Assembly (NCBI RefSeq): GCF_000473085.1
Contig: NZ_AXBA01000001.1
Span: 124,001-188,000 of the forward strand
Origin: Azorhizobium doebereinerae UFLA1-100
GTDB lineage: Bacteria > Pseudomonadota > Alphaproteobacteria > Rhizobiales > Xanthobacteraceae
DNA: 64,000 nucleotides
Direction of reading: 5' to 3'
Of this stretch, positions 37,440-48,344 are shown one piece after another (position 1 is the stretch's first letter; each line of letters starts with the position of its first letter). The notes beneath the pieces were generated by a model that saw only the letters and a program-made list of their open reading frames with translations, ran no database searches and was not told where the DNA came from. The position numbers and the translations under genes were made by a program.

Positions 37440-37704
37440 GTGGCGGGAACGTGCACGGGCCGATCTGCTGGAGATCATCACCTACATCGCGGATGACAAC
37501 CCGGACGCGGCGCGGCGGCTTTTGGATGAGCTGACGACGAAGACCGCAAGACTAGCGGAGCACCCGAAAGCATACCGAGGCGGGCGGGTCCCCGGTACAC
37601 GGGAAATTACCTGCGGCAACTACGTCGTGATTTATGCGGAGGACACGCGCGCCGTCACCATCCTGCGTGTCCTGCATGGCCGCCGGAATTGGCCTCCCGA
37701 GTAG
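37426..37704 (+). CDS. RelE/ParE superfamily toxin
   Basis: A 92-residue toxin of the RelE/ParE fold, with WRERARADLLEIITYIADDNPDAARRLL, then LAEHPKAYRGGRVPGTREI and the final strands NYVVIYAEDTRAVTILRVLHGRRNWP. The DNP-AA and HGRRNWP patterns resemble ParE more than mRNA-cutting RelE, so DNA gyrase could be the target, but this cannot be decided from sequence alone. It starts with GTG inside the antitoxin gene, so translation is coupled. The antitoxin beside it makes up a complete, apparently intact module. Confidence 0.88.
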   Translation: MPRLEWRERARADLLEIITYIADDNPDAARRLLDELTTKTARLAEHPKAYRGGRVPGTREITCGNYVVIYAEDTRAVTILRVLHGRRNWPPE

Positions 37705-37767
37705 GTTCAGCTTGCGCCGAATGCGGGCAACGGCCTCAACACCTCCCGCCAATCCCCCGCCCCCAAA

Positions 37768-37798
37768 CAAAAAATGCCCGGCCGAAGCCGGGCATTCG
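37768..37798 (-). terminator. Terminator of grxD, copy 2 of a flanking inverted repeat
   Basis: On the minus strand the stem AATGCCCGGC/GCCGGGCATT with loop TTCG is followed by TTTTTTGTTT, 22 bases beyond the grxD stop. Bases 37771-37798 are the exact reverse complement of the purB terminator 36991-37018. Confidence 0.88.
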
Positions 37799-37820
37799 TG
37801 TCTCTGGAGGCGACTGCCGC

Positions 37821-38159
<339 letters not shown>

Positions 38160-38283
38160 GGTTCTCGTCCGAATTGATGCCCGGCCGCGCCGGCTCCCGT
38201 ATCCCCAAGATCGGCCCTGGGGTGCAAAAGCGCAAGATGCCCGCAACCGAGGTTGATCGCCGCGCCGCTTCAGCCGGGCGCCT

Positions 38284-38517
38284 TCAGTCCGGCGCCGAGG
38301 TCTTCAGCGCCAAAGCGTGCAGCACGCCGCCCATGTTGCCCTGGAGCGCGCCATAGACAAGCTGGTGCTGCTGCACCCGGCTCTTGCCGCGGAACGCCTC
38401 CGACACCACGGTCGCGGCATAATGGTCGCCGTCTCCGGCGAGATCGGTGATGGCGACCTCCGCATCGGGGAAGGCCGCCTTGATGAGGCGCTCGATTTCA
38501 CCGGCATCCATGGCCAT
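38284..38517 (-). CDS. BolA family protein
   Basis: A 77-residue BolA/IbaG-type protein. The small alpha-beta fold shows [26 protein letters not shown], the loop that supplies cluster ligands, then [22 protein letters not shown] with the invariant histidine. It forms an iron-sulfur-bridged complex with monothiol glutaredoxin, whose gene is next. It lies 114 bases downstream of purL, in the conserved rhizobial order purL-bolA-grxD. The start could be either MAMDAG (38517) or MDAG (38511). Confidence 0.92.
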   Translation of the reverse strand: MAMDAGEIERLIKAAFPDAEVAITDLAGDGDHYAATVVSEAFRGKSRVQQHQLVYGALQGNMGGVLHALALKTSAPD

Positions 38518-38631
38518 GGGGCGGATCCTTGGGTTGGTGGGGCACCGGCCGATGGCCGGGCCCGCGCGGTGTCTGGACGGGTCCGCGCGGCAGCGGCTGG
38601 GGGGCCGGAGCCGCCGGGTTCGGCTGGAACC

Positions 38632-40860
<2,229 letters not shown>

Positions 40861-40891
40861 TGGTCTCGATAGCGCCGGGTGCGGCGCGGCC

Positions 40892-41590
40892 TCACGCTGC
40901 CTTCAGCGCGCCGGCGATGCTCTCGAACAGGCCGCGCCCGTCCACCGGGCCCACCACCGGGTCCACGTGGTTCTCCGGGTGCGGCATCATGCCGAGTACG
41001 TTCAGCTTGTCCGAATAGATGCCGGCGATGCCGTGGATGGCCCCGTTGGGGCCGTCGGCCTCGTCGATCTGGCCGTCGACGCGGGCATAGCGGAACGCCA
41101 CCCGGCCCTCGGCTTCCAGCATCTGGATGGTGGCGGGGTCGGCGGTGTAGTTGCCCTCGCCGTGGGCGACGGGGATGCGCAGCAGGTCGCCCTTGCGATA
41201 GGCCTTGGTGAAGGCGGTGTCGGCCCGCTCGACGCGCAGGAACACCTCGCGGCAGACGAAGCGCAGCTTGGCGTTGCGCACCAGCACGCCGGGCAGCAGG
41301 CCGGCCTCGCACAGGATCTGGAAGCCGTTGCAGATGCCGAGCACCATGCCGCCCTTGGCGGCATGGGCGCGCACCGCCGTCATGATGTTGGCGCGGGCGG
41401 CGATGGCGCCGCAGCGCAGGTAGTCGCCATAGGAGAAGCCGCCGGGCAGGACCACGAGGTCGGTGCCCTGGGGCAGCTCGGTTTCCGCGTGCCAGACGAC
41501 CGCGGGCTCCTTGCCGGTCACGAGACGCAGGGCGCGCGCGGCGTCGCCTTCGCGGTTGGAGCCTGGGAAGAGGAGGACGGCTGCTTTCAT
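40892..41590 (-). CDS. purQ: Phosphoribosylformylglycinamidine synthase subunit PurQ
   Basis: The 232-residue glutaminase subunit, a class I glutamine amidotransferase that supplies ammonia to PurL. Seen are [34 protein letters not shown], the nucleophile cysteine in GICNGFQIL and the catalytic His-Glu in MMPHPENH. It lies between purS and purL on the minus strand, with 233 bases separating it from purS. Confidence 0.96.
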   Translation of the reverse strand: MKAAVLLFPGSNREGDAARALRLVTGKEPAVVWHAETELPQGTDLVVLPGGFSYGDYLRCGAIAARANIMTAVRAHAAKGGMVLGICNGFQILCEAGLLPGVLVRNAKLRFVCREVFLRVERADTAFTKAYRKGDLLRIPVAHGEGNYTADPATIQMLEAEGRVAFRYARVDGQIDEADGPNGAIHGIAGIYSDKLNVLGMMPHPENHVDPVVGPVDGRGLFESIAGALKAA

Positions 41591-41823
41591 GGGCTCTCAG
41601 CGGGTCTCCGCGCGGCGGGCGGGGGGACGTCCGGTTCGGGCGTCCGCGCGCTGCCGCGAGCGTTGTGATGTGACACGGTGTTGCAAGCGGGAAACTGTGT
41701 GTCCATGGCCCAGGCCGCATCGGGCGGACAGCGCCCCGCTCGGCGCGGTGTCCGGTCCGGTCGGGGGAAAGCCTGCTCGTGCCATGCGCGCCTCGGTGCG
41801 GCGATGGAGCCTGGACTTCGGCC

Positions 41824-42066
41824 TCAGTCCGCGAACTCGACCTTGTAGGTCTCGATCACGGTATTGGCCAGGAGCTTGTCGCAGGCGTCCTTGAGGGCGC
41901 CTTCGGCCGCCACCTTGTCGTTGCCGGCCAGCTCGACGTCGAAAACCTTGCCCTGGCGGACACTCTGGACGCCGGCCACCCCGAGCGAGCGCAGCGCGCC
42001 CTCGATGGCTTTGCCCTGCGGGTCGAGGACGGCGGACTTCAGCGTGACGATGACGCGCGCTTTCAT
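41824..42066 (-). CDS. purS: Phosphoribosylformylglycinamidine synthase subunit PurS
   Basis: An 80-residue protein that bridges PurL and PurQ. It begins MKARVIVTLKSAVLDPQGKA and contains IEGALRSLGVAGVQSVRQGK, the standard PurS pattern. The gene follows purC by 129 bases and precedes purQ by an unusually long 233-base spacer in which I see no gene, only an inverted repeat CGGACA/TGTCCG with an inner GCGCC/GGCGC (41725-41754). Confidence 0.95.
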   Translation of the reverse strand: MKARVIVTLKSAVLDPQGKAIEGALRSLGVAGVQSVRQGKVFDVELAGNDKVAAEGALKDACDKLLANTVIETYKVEFAD

Positions 42067-42195
42067 AGGGGCTCACTCATACTCGCGCGCTGCCGCTGCG
42101 GACAGGCGCTCAAAGGGCTCGAACAGGCACCGCGCAACGGAAAGCGGGGGCCTCGCGCCCCCCCTAGCATCTGCCTCGACCCGGCTCAAGCCGGG

Positions 42196-42960
42196 TCACT
42201 TCACAAGGGCCGGGCCCTTGCTCTGATTCGGTTCGTTCTCGGCCAGGATGCCGAGGCGGCGGGCCACCTCGGAATAGGCCTCCACGAGGCCGCCCATGTC
42301 GCGGCGGAAGCGGTCCTTGTCCAGCTTGTCGTTGGACTTGATGTCCCACAGCCGGCAGGAATCGGGGCTGATCTCGTCAGCGACCACGATCCGCATCATG
42401 TCGTTTTCCCACAGCCGGCCGCACTCCATCTTGAAGTCCACCAGCCGGATGCCGACACCCAGGAACAGGCCCGTGAGGAAATCATTCACCCGGATGGCCA
42501 GGGCGATGATGTCGTCAATCTCCTGCGTCGTGGCCCAGCCGAAGGCGGTCACGTGCTCCTCGGAGACCAGCGGGTCGTTCAGGGCGTCGTTCTTGTAGTA
42601 GAACTCGATGATCGAACGCGGGAGGGCGGTGCCCTCCTCGATGCCAAGGCGCGTGGACAGCGAGCCGGCGGCGACGTTGCGCACCACGATCTCAAGCGGA
42701 ATGATCTCCACCTCGCGGATCAACTGCTCGCGCATGTTGAGGCGACGGATGAAGTGAGTCGGCACACCGATCTCGTTCAACCGCTGGAATATGTATTCCG
42801 AGATGCGGTTGTTGAGCACGCCCTTGCCGTCAATGACATCGTGCTTCTTGGCGTTGAAAGCGGTGGCATCATCCTTGAAGTGCTGGATGAGGGTGCCGGG
42901 CTCAGGGCCTTCATAAAGGACCTTCGCCTTGCCTTCGTAAATGCGTCGGCGACGGCTCAT
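42196..42960 (-). CDS. purC: Phosphoribosylaminoimidazole-succinocarboxamide synthase (SAICAR synthase)
   Basis: Condenses CAIR with aspartate, using ATP. The 254-residue product [20 protein letters not shown] matches rhizobial PurC in start and length; the conserved [12 protein letters not shown], the substrate loop [16 protein letters not shown] and [13 protein letters not shown] follow. An in-frame ATG at 42990 would add [10 protein letters not shown] and cannot be excluded. It is the first gene of the minus-strand purine run purC-purS-purQ-purL, with a credible promoter about 115 bases upstream. Confidence 0.94.
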   Translation of the reverse strand: MSRRRRIYEGKAKVLYEGPEPGTLIQHFKDDATAFNAKKHDVIDGKGVLNNRISEYIFQRLNEIGVPTHFIRRLNMREQLIREVEIIPLEIVVRNVAAGSLSTRLGIEEGTALPRSIIEFYYKNDALNDPLVSEEHVTAFGWATTQEIDDIIALAIRVNDFLTGLFLGVGIRLVDFKMECGRLWENDMMRIVVADEISPDSCRLWDIKSNDKLDKDRFRRDMGGLVEAYSEVARRLGILAENEPNQSKGPALVK

Positions 42961-43042
42961 GGGGGTGTACCGTGGGTTGAGGAAGTCCATAATCTTGCCA
43001 AGGCTCCGTTCGGGTGACGCTCCTCGGCGGGGCGCAACTGCG

Positions 43043-43102
43043 ACTGCTTTGCAGTGTAGAAGCACCCTGGGGGACACTAGCCCATCGCTGGCCGGGTTAC
43101 AA
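43043..43102 (-). promoter_or_regulatory. Putative purC promoter and leader hairpin
   Basis: On the minus strand a -35-like TTGTAA (43097-43102) and a -10-like TAGTGT (43074-43079) are separated by 17 bases. Just downstream lies the hairpin ACTGC-TTT-GCAGT (43043-43055), about 83 bases before the purC start. Confidence 0.45.
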
Positions 43103-43151
43103 CGCATGGACCCCGCGCACCCAGTGCAGAGCCGCTACGCTGCCGTTGATC

Positions 43152-43168
43152 TAGGGGAAGCACCCCTA
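43152..43168. promoter_or_regulatory. Inverted repeat upstream of the DUF1476 gene
   Basis: TAGGGG-AAGCA-CCCCTA, a perfect 6-bp inverted repeat, follows a TTGATC hexamer and precedes TATATTC, so it may lie between the -35 and -10 of the DUF1476 promoter, 77 bases before the start codon. Confidence 0.35.
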
Positions 43169-43244
43169 TATTCAAGGTGCGAAACCAGAAGCGCTCCCGA
43201 GACGCGCGCTGTTACGTCACAAAAACGTCAATATGAGGGCTGCC

Positions 43245-43568
43245 ATGACCACCTTTGACAAGCGTGAGGACGGCTTCGAGGCGCGTTTTGCGCACGACGA
43301 GCAACTCCGCTTTCGCGCCCTGGCGCGCCGCAACAAGGCGCTGGGGCTCTGGGCGGCGGAAAAGCTCGGCCTGTCGGGCGCCGATGCGGAGACCTATGCC
43401 AAGGACGTGATCGTCGCCGACCTTGAGGAACAGGGCGAGGAAGACGTGTTCCGCAAGCTGCGGGGCGATTTCGACGCCAAGGGCACGGAAGTGTCGGACC
43501 ACCAGATTCGCCGCAACATGGCCGAGTTCCTCGCTCAGGCGATGAGCGACATCTCCACGGAATCCTGA
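43245..43568 (+). CDS. DUF1476 protein, F1-ATPase inhibitor zeta-type subunit
   Basis: A 107-residue helical protein starting MTTFDKREDGFEARFAHDEQLRF, the defining pattern of DUF1476. In Paracoccus denitrificans this family is the zeta subunit, which inhibits ATP hydrolysis by the F1Fo-ATP synthase through its N-terminal segment. Here the same role is inferred. The family is confined to alphaproteobacteria. The gene is divergent from purC, an arrangement common in Rhizobiales. The ATG at 43245 follows GAGGG. Confidence 0.92.
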   Translation: MTTFDKREDGFEARFAHDEQLRFRALARRNKALGLWAAEKLGLSGADAETYAKDVIVADLEEQGEEDVFRKLRGDFDAKGTEVSDHQIRRNMAEFLAQAMSDISTES

Positions 43569-43674
43569 CGGGACCCCGACGCAAGCCTCGCGCAGCGTTC
43601 GCATGCCTGACTGGCGGGAGATACGGCTCCCGCATGGCGAGGGGCGGGTTCTGCGCGAGGATCGGAGCGACGCG

Positions 43675-44163
43675 ATGAAAACGATGTGGTGCGCGGCGAT
43701 GGTCGCGCTGGCGCTGGCGGTAACCCCGGCGGTTGCCGCCGATATCGCCCAGCCGGCCGTGGTGAAGCGCAACGCCACCGTGCGCGGTGGCCCGACCAAC
43801 AAGGCCCCCGCGGTCGGCCAGATCACCAATGGCGCGCCTGTCGAGGTGCTCGGCTGCACCGGCGCCTGGTGCCAGCTGGCCTGGCCGGGCCAGGCCTTCG
43901 TTCCCGCCAATTGCATCGTGCTGGTCCCGCAGCAGATGCCGGTCGCCCCGACGATCGCCATCGCGCCGCCGCAGAGCGCGCCGCTGGTCTATGCCGCACC
44001 GGCGCCCGTGCTCTTCTATCCCCCGCCGCCGCGCTATTACGGCCCGCCCCCGATGCCCGGCCCGCTGGTCGGCGGCGTCACGGTATGGACCGCCCCCGGC
44101 GGCAACCAGACCTGCATCGGTCAGCAATATTGCGGCTATCCGGGGAATCACGCCCCGTATTGA
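43675..44163 (+). CDS. Secreted SH3-domain protein
   Basis: A 162-residue exported protein. Residues 1-24 are a signal peptide ending in AVAADI. Residues about 28-80 form a bacterial SH3 domain with KRNATVRGGPTNKAPAVGQI, TNGAPVEVLGCTGAWCQLAW and GQAFVPANCIVL. The C-terminal half is rich in Pro, Ala and Tyr (PPPPRYYGPPP) and ends in a short CIGQQYCGYPG motif. Four cysteines suggest two disulfides in the periplasm. Such domains often bind cell wall; the function here is unknown. It stands between the DUF1476 and mgtC genes, all on the plus strand. Confidence 0.75.
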   Translation: MKTMWCAAMVALALAVTPAVAADIAQPAVVKRNATVRGGPTNKAPAVGQITNGAPVEVLGCTGAWCQLAWPGQAFVPANCIVLVPQQMPVAPTIAIAPPQSAPLVYAAPAPVLFYPPPPRYYGPPPMPGPLVGGVTVWTAPGGNQTCIGQQYCGYPGNHAPY

Positions 44164-44233
44164 CCCCTTCCCAGGGGCTTGCGCATGCTGCGCGGCCCCT
44201 GGCTCCTCTCCGCGACCGGGGCGGGGAGCTTAA

Positions 44234-44929
44234 ATGTCGCTACATCCCGAGCTTTTGAATCTCGCCCTGCGGCTGCTGTGCGCCTTCGCGGCGAGCCTCG
44301 TCATCGGCCTCGACCGCGAATTGCACGAGCGCGCGGCCGGCATGCGCACCACCATCCTCGTCTGCCTCGCCGCCTGCATCGCCATGATGAGCGCGAACCT
44401 GCTGCTGCCACAGGCCGGCAAGGAGAGCGGCTCGTTCGTGCAGATGGACGTGATGCGCCTGCCGCTCGGCATCCTCACCGGCATGGGCTTCATCGGCGCC
44501 GGCGCGATCATGCGCCGCGACGACGGCTTCGTGCTCGGCGTGACCACCGCCGCCACCCTGTGGTTCGTCACGGTGATGGGGCTGTGCTTCGGCGCCGGGC
44601 AGTTCCTGCTGGGCGGGACCGCCTTCCTGGCCGCTCTCGCGACGCTCTGGCCGCTGAAATATGCCGAGCACCATATCGGCAAGGACCGGGAGGCGCGCCT
44701 CGTGGTGATTCTCAGCCGCGATGGCCCGAGCGAAGCAGAGGTGCGGCACACCCTCTCCCATCCGCCCTTCCGCATCCGCCGCGCCTTCGTGCGCATCGCC
44801 TCCGACACCGGTCGCCGGGAATTGCGCTACGACCTGCGGTATGCCGCCGACGCGGGCGCGCCACCGCCCGACTTCGTCGCCAGCCTTGCGGCGCGGGAAG
44901 GCGTCGAACAGGTGGAATGGGAGGTCTGA
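44234..44929 (+). CDS. MgtC/SapB family membrane protein
   Basis: A 231-residue membrane protein with four or five N-terminal spans: LALRLLCAFAASLVIGLDRE, the motif HERAAGMRTTILVCLAACIAMM, and LTGMGFIGAGAIMRRDDGFVLGVTTAATLW, all characteristic of MgtC. The C-terminal 90 residues are cytoplasmic and ACT-like. MgtC proteins help survival under low magnesium and influence the F-type ATP synthase in Salmonella; an ATPase-inhibitor gene lies 0.7 kb upstream, which may be coincidence. No magnesium-sensing leader fits in the 70-base spacer upstream. Confidence 0.9.
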   Translation: MSLHPELLNLALRLLCAFAASLVIGLDRELHERAAGMRTTILVCLAACIAMMSANLLLPQAGKESGSFVQMDVMRLPLGILTGMGFIGAGAIMRRDDGFVLGVTTAATLWFVTVMGLCFGAGQFLLGGTAFLAALATLWPLKYAEHHIGKDREARLVVILSRDGPSEAEVRHTLSHPPFRIRRAFVRIASDTGRRELRYDLRYAADAGAPPPDFVASLAAREGVEQVEWEV

Positions 44930-44976
44930 ACGCCTGCCCTGCGGCGGCGAGACCGGACCGCACCAGGCGCCGGAAT

Positions 44977-45004
44977 CAAAAGGCCGCCCCGAAGGGCGGC
45001 CTTG
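44977..45004 (-). terminator. Terminator of rpsD
   Basis: The 10-bp stem AAGGCCGCCC/GGGCGGCCTT with a CGAA loop (TTCG on the minus strand) is followed on the minus strand by TTTTGATT, 25 bases beyond the rpsD stop. Confidence 0.88.
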
Positions 45005-45028
45005 AGACAAACAGAATGCGTCGCGCGA

Positions 45029-45646
45029 TCAGCGCGAATAGAACTCGACCACCAGGTTCGGTTCCATCTGCACCGGATACGGCACCTCGTTCAGCTCCGG
45101 CACGCGGACGAACTTGGCGGTGAAGCGGTTGTGGTCCGCCTCGATGTAGTCCGGCACGTCGCGCTCGGCGAGCTGAGCGGCCTCGAGCACGATCGCGAGC
45201 TGCTTGGAGGCGTCGCGCAGCTCGATCACGTCACCGACCTTCACGAGGTAGGACGGGATGTTGACCCGGCGGCCGTTCACCTTGACGTGGCCGTGGTTCA
45301 CGAACTGGCGGGCGGCGAAGATGGTGGGCACGAACTTGGCGCGGTACACCACCGCGTCGAGACGACGCTCCAGCAGGCCGATCAGGTTGGCGCCGGTGTC
45401 GCCCTTCAGGCGGGAGGCCTCGACGTAGACCGCATGGAACTGCTTCTCGCCGATGGAGCCGTAATAGCCCTTCAGCTTCTGCTTGGCGCGCAGCTGCACG
45501 CCGAAGTCGGACAGCTTGCCCTTGCGGCGCTGGCCATGCTGGCCGGGGCCGTATTCGCGGCGATTCACCGGGCTCTTGGAACGACCCCAGATGTTCTCGC
45601 CCATGCGGCGATCGATCTTGTGCTTCGCCGAAATGCGCTTGCTCAT
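45029..45646 (-). CDS. rpsD: 30S ribosomal protein S4
   Basis: A 205-residue primary rRNA-binding protein that starts 30S assembly. It begins [20 protein letters not shown], the alphaproteobacterial form without the zinc-binding cysteines, and has the S4 RNA-binding domain [34 protein letters not shown], given here as a landmark spanning about residues 95-130. It is a single gene here rather than part of a ribosomal operon, as is usual in Rhizobiales. A consensus-like promoter lies about 170 bases upstream, leaving a long leader. Confidence 0.97.
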   Translation of the reverse strand: MSKRISAKHKIDRRMGENIWGRSKSPVNRREYGPGQHGQRRKGKLSDFGVQLRAKQKLKGYYGSIGEKQFHAVYVEASRLKGDTGANLIGLLERRLDAVVYRAKFVPTIFAARQFVNHGHVKVNGRRVNIPSYLVKVGDVIELRDASKQLAIVLEAAQLAERDVPDYIEADHNRFTAKFVRVPELNEVPYPVQMEPNLVVEFYSR

Positions 45647-45955
45647 TGAACGCTGATCCTTGTCGATATTGCTTAAGTTGGATCGCGCCCCTCCTCTGCG
45701 GCCCGGCCCCGGAGGGCTTTGGACCACCGACAGGCCCCGTCGGCGCGCTGCCTTCGGGTCCACGGGTGCGTGAAACGCCACACGGGCCGGCAAGCCGACC
45801 CGCGAGGAGTGCGGCTTCTAGCCTCAATGCGTCCCGATGTCAATTGGAGCCGGCTCAAATCCAGCAGCGGCAGGCCTTTTGGCGGTTCAGGAGCCGGTTT
45901 GGGCGTGAAACGGGGGTGGAATCATCCGTTGATTGCGACCCGGCGCACCCGACTT
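45647..45955. other. rpsD upstream region
   Basis: About 309 bases between the rpsD start and the transglycosylase stop. It contains the rpsD promoter and a leader of about 160 bases; no gene is supported. No U-tract terminator for the transglycosylase was found in it. Confidence 0.6.
45815..45843 (-). promoter_or_regulatory. Sigma-70-type promoter of rpsD
   Basis: On the minus strand a perfect -35 hexamer TTGACA (45838-45843) is followed after 17 bases by TAGAAG (45815-45820). Transcription would start near 45807, giving a leader of about 160 bases before the rpsD ATG. Confidence 0.65.
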
Positions 45956-47200
45956 CTAACGCGCCGAACGCAAGGCGTTGAGCACCGCGAGGCCGGGATA
46001 GCCGTCCGCCGGCGTCAGTCCTGCCTTGTCCTGGAAGGCCCGCACCGCCCGCATGGTGTCGTTGCCGACCCGCCCGTCCGTGCCGCCGGTATCAAACCCC
46101 ATGCGGGTGAGACGCTGCTGGATTTCCTGGAGTTCAGCCAGGGTCAGGGTGCGCTCGCCGCCCGGCCAGGGGGTCTTGAACGCCCCCTCCCCCATCACCC
46201 GATCGCCCAGATGGACCACGGCCAGCGCATAATTGGAGGACGGATTGTAGGAGCGCACAGCATAGAAATTGTGGAGCAGCAGCAGGGCCGGACCGCCGGG
46301 ACCGCCGGGCAGCCAGAGCCGCGCCGGTTCGTCATACCCGCTCAGGGCCGTACCATCGATGGTGGTCAGGCCCATGCCGCCCCACCCCGACAGCGGCCTC
46401 CAGGTCTTGTTGTCGGCGAGGCCGGCATTGAAGCCCTGCGGCAGGCGGGCCTCGAATCCCCAGGGCTCGCCCCGACGGTAGCGACCTCGTTTCACCAGAT
46501 AGTTGGCGGTGCCGGCCAACGCGTCATCCGGCTTACCGAAGGGCGAGATGCGACCGTTGCCGTCGTAATCCACGCCCATGTTGAGCCAGACTTCCGGCAT
46601 CCACTGGGTGTGGCCCATGGCCCCGGCCCAGGAGCCGATCATCTCCTGCGGCGTGCTCCAGCCGCGCTCGACGATCACCAGCGCGTTCAGCAACTCGGCT
46701 TCCCAGTATTTGCGCCGGCGCGGCTCGCCCCAGGCCAAAGCGGCGAGCGAATTGAACACCGGCTTCATGTGCTTGGGATTGTCCACCACGTCGCCGAACG
46801 CCGATTCCATGCCCCAATAGCCGAGCATCACCGCCGGCTCGACGCCGAAGTCCTTCTCGATCCGGGCGAGGAGCCCGGCATATTCCGCGGCCCGCTTGCG
46901 CCCCGTGGCGATGCGCCAGTCGGAGACCCGCCGGTTGATATACTGCCAGGTCTCCTCCTGGAATTCCGGCTGGGCACGGTCCTGGGCATAGACGCCGGTA
47001 TCCGGCTTCAGGCCGGAGAAGACGCGGGTATAGACCGCATCCGAGATGCCGCGCGCCCGCGCCCGGGGGCGGAACTTCTCCACCCATACAGCGAAGGGCT
47101 GGGCCGCGCTCTGGGCCTGGGACGCAGCGGGAACGCCGGCGGCGAGCACCCCGCCGGCCAGCGCCTGGATCAGGCCGCGTCGATCGAGCTGGAACGCCAC
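45956..47200 (-). CDS. Lytic murein transglycosylase (MltB/SLT-2 family)
   Basis: Cleaves the glycan strands of peptidoglycan, forming 1,6-anhydro ends. Counted from a GTG at 47200 it has 414 residues. The N-terminus carries a twin-arginine-like signal LDRRGLIQALAGG with cleavage near SQAQSA. The catalytic domain has Glu132 in GYWGMESAFGDVVDN and then MIGSWAGAMGHTQWMPE; a peptidoglycan-binding domain at the C-terminus has IQQRLTRMGFDTGGTDGRVGNDTMRAV. An ATG at 47293 would lengthen the signal region by 31 residues and is less likely. It lies downstream of murI on the same strand, a functional pair for cell-wall turnover and synthesis. Confidence 0.9.
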   Translation of the reverse strand: MAFQLDRRGLIQALAGGVLAAGVPAASQAQSAAQPFAVWVEKFRPRARARGISDAVYTRVFSGLKPDTGVYAQDRAQPEFQEETWQYINRRVSDWRIATGRKRAAEYAGLLARIEKDFGVEPAVMLGYWGMESAFGDVVDNPKHMKPVFNSLAALAWGEPRRRKYWEAELLNALVIVERGWSTPQEMIGSWAGAMGHTQWMPEVWLNMGVDYDGNGRISPFGKPDDALAGTANYLVKRGRYRRGEPWGFEARLPQGFNAGLADNKTWRPLSGWGGMGLTTIDGTALSGYDEPARLWLPGGPGGPALLLLHNFYAVRSYNPSSNYALAVVHLGDRVMGEGAFKTPWPGGERTLTLAELQEIQQRLTRMGFDTGGTDGRVGNDTMRAVRAFQDKAGLTPADGYPGLAVLNALRSAR

Positions 47201-47321
47201 CCTGGCCTCGCTTCTCTCTGCTGCGGGACGAAACGCCCATCGATTCCGTGTCGGGGCCCCGAGCCTAGTGCCGTTGCGGCACACCGCAAGCACCTACTGA
47301 CCCCACGTCCGGCAGGGCGGC

Positions 47322-48191
47322 TCAGGACGCCCGCGCCAGGGGCGGGGCGATGACCTCGGGCGGCAGGCTCTGCCGCTCCAGCACGCGGGAGATCATCGCC
47401 GCATCCAGCGGCTGCGCGGTGGAGACCAGGCGGACCGGCTTCGGGCTGGAGGCAAAGGCGGTCGGCCCGATCAGCGAGGCGACGCGGCGTGCGATGGCCG
47501 GGGCCGGATCGATGAAGGACACCGGCCAGGGCGCCACCGCCCTCAGGCGATCGAGAAGCAGCGGATAATGGGTACAGGCCAGGACCACCGTATCCGTGCG
47601 GCCCTGCGGCGTGGTGACGAAGCAGGGGGCGATTTCGGCGGCGATGTCCGCGTCCGGCACCGCCGCGCCATGCATGGCGGCTTCAGCGAGGGACGCCAGG
47701 CGCTCGCTGGGCACCAGCGTCACGGCGCAGGCGCCGGCGAACTCGCGCACCAGTCCCGCCGTATAGTCGCGCCGGACGGTTCCCGGCGTCGCCAGCACGC
47801 TGACCTGCCGGGTCACCGATGCGGCGCACGCCGGCTTCACCGCCGGCACGGTGCCGACGAAGGGGAGGCCATAGGCTGCGCGCAAAGCGGGCAGCGCCAG
47901 GGTCGAGGCGGTGTTGCAGGCGATCACGACCAGATCGGGCCGCGTGGCGGCGATCAGCGTGCCGACCACTTCGCGCACCCGCGCCACGAGGGCGGCGTCG
48001 CTAAGCGCGCCATACGGGAAGGCCGCGTCGTCGGCGGCGTAGATGAAGTGCGCGTCCGGCCGCACCCGCGCCACTTCGCGGAACACGGACAGGCCGCCGA
48101 GGCCGCTGTCGAACACAAGGATGGTCGGGGCTTGGATATGGATAGGCGGCACGGCAGCAAATCTCTGAGCCGGAGCAGTAATATCGGCCAT
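47322..48191 (-). CDS. murI: Glutamate racemase
   Basis: Provides D-glutamate for peptidoglycan. The 289-residue protein has ILVFDSGLGGLSVFREV near residue 25 and both catalytic cysteines: Cys92 in IACNTAST and Cys206 in LACTHYPLL. The residues before the core (about 1-22) are a short extension. The ATG at 48191 is followed downstream by the transglycosylase on the same strand. It is divergent from a polytopic membrane protein gene. Confidence 0.93.
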   Translation of the reverse strand: MADITAPAQRFAAVPPIHIQAPTILVFDSGLGGLSVFREVARVRPDAHFIYAADDAAFPYGALSDAALVARVREVVGTLIAATRPDLVVIACNTASTLALPALRAAYGLPFVGTVPAVKPACAASVTRQVSVLATPGTVRRDYTAGLVREFAGACAVTLVPSERLASLAEAAMHGAAVPDADIAAEIAPCFVTTPQGRTDTVVLACTHYPLLLDRLRAVAPWPVSFIDPAPAIARRVASLIGPTAFASSPKPVRLVSTAQPLDAAMISRVLERQSLPPEVIAPPLARAS

Positions 48192-48344
48192 GGCTTATCC
48201 TCGCGAGCCCCGGCAGGATTGTGGCGCCGCGCGGTAAAGGAAAAATGAGCGGCCGGGGCGCCATGCCTCATTGCAGCCGCGAGGAGTTGCGATGGCGTGT
48301 GGCGGACCGTTTCCTGTCCGTTAGGAGGCGCACCGTACCATCCC

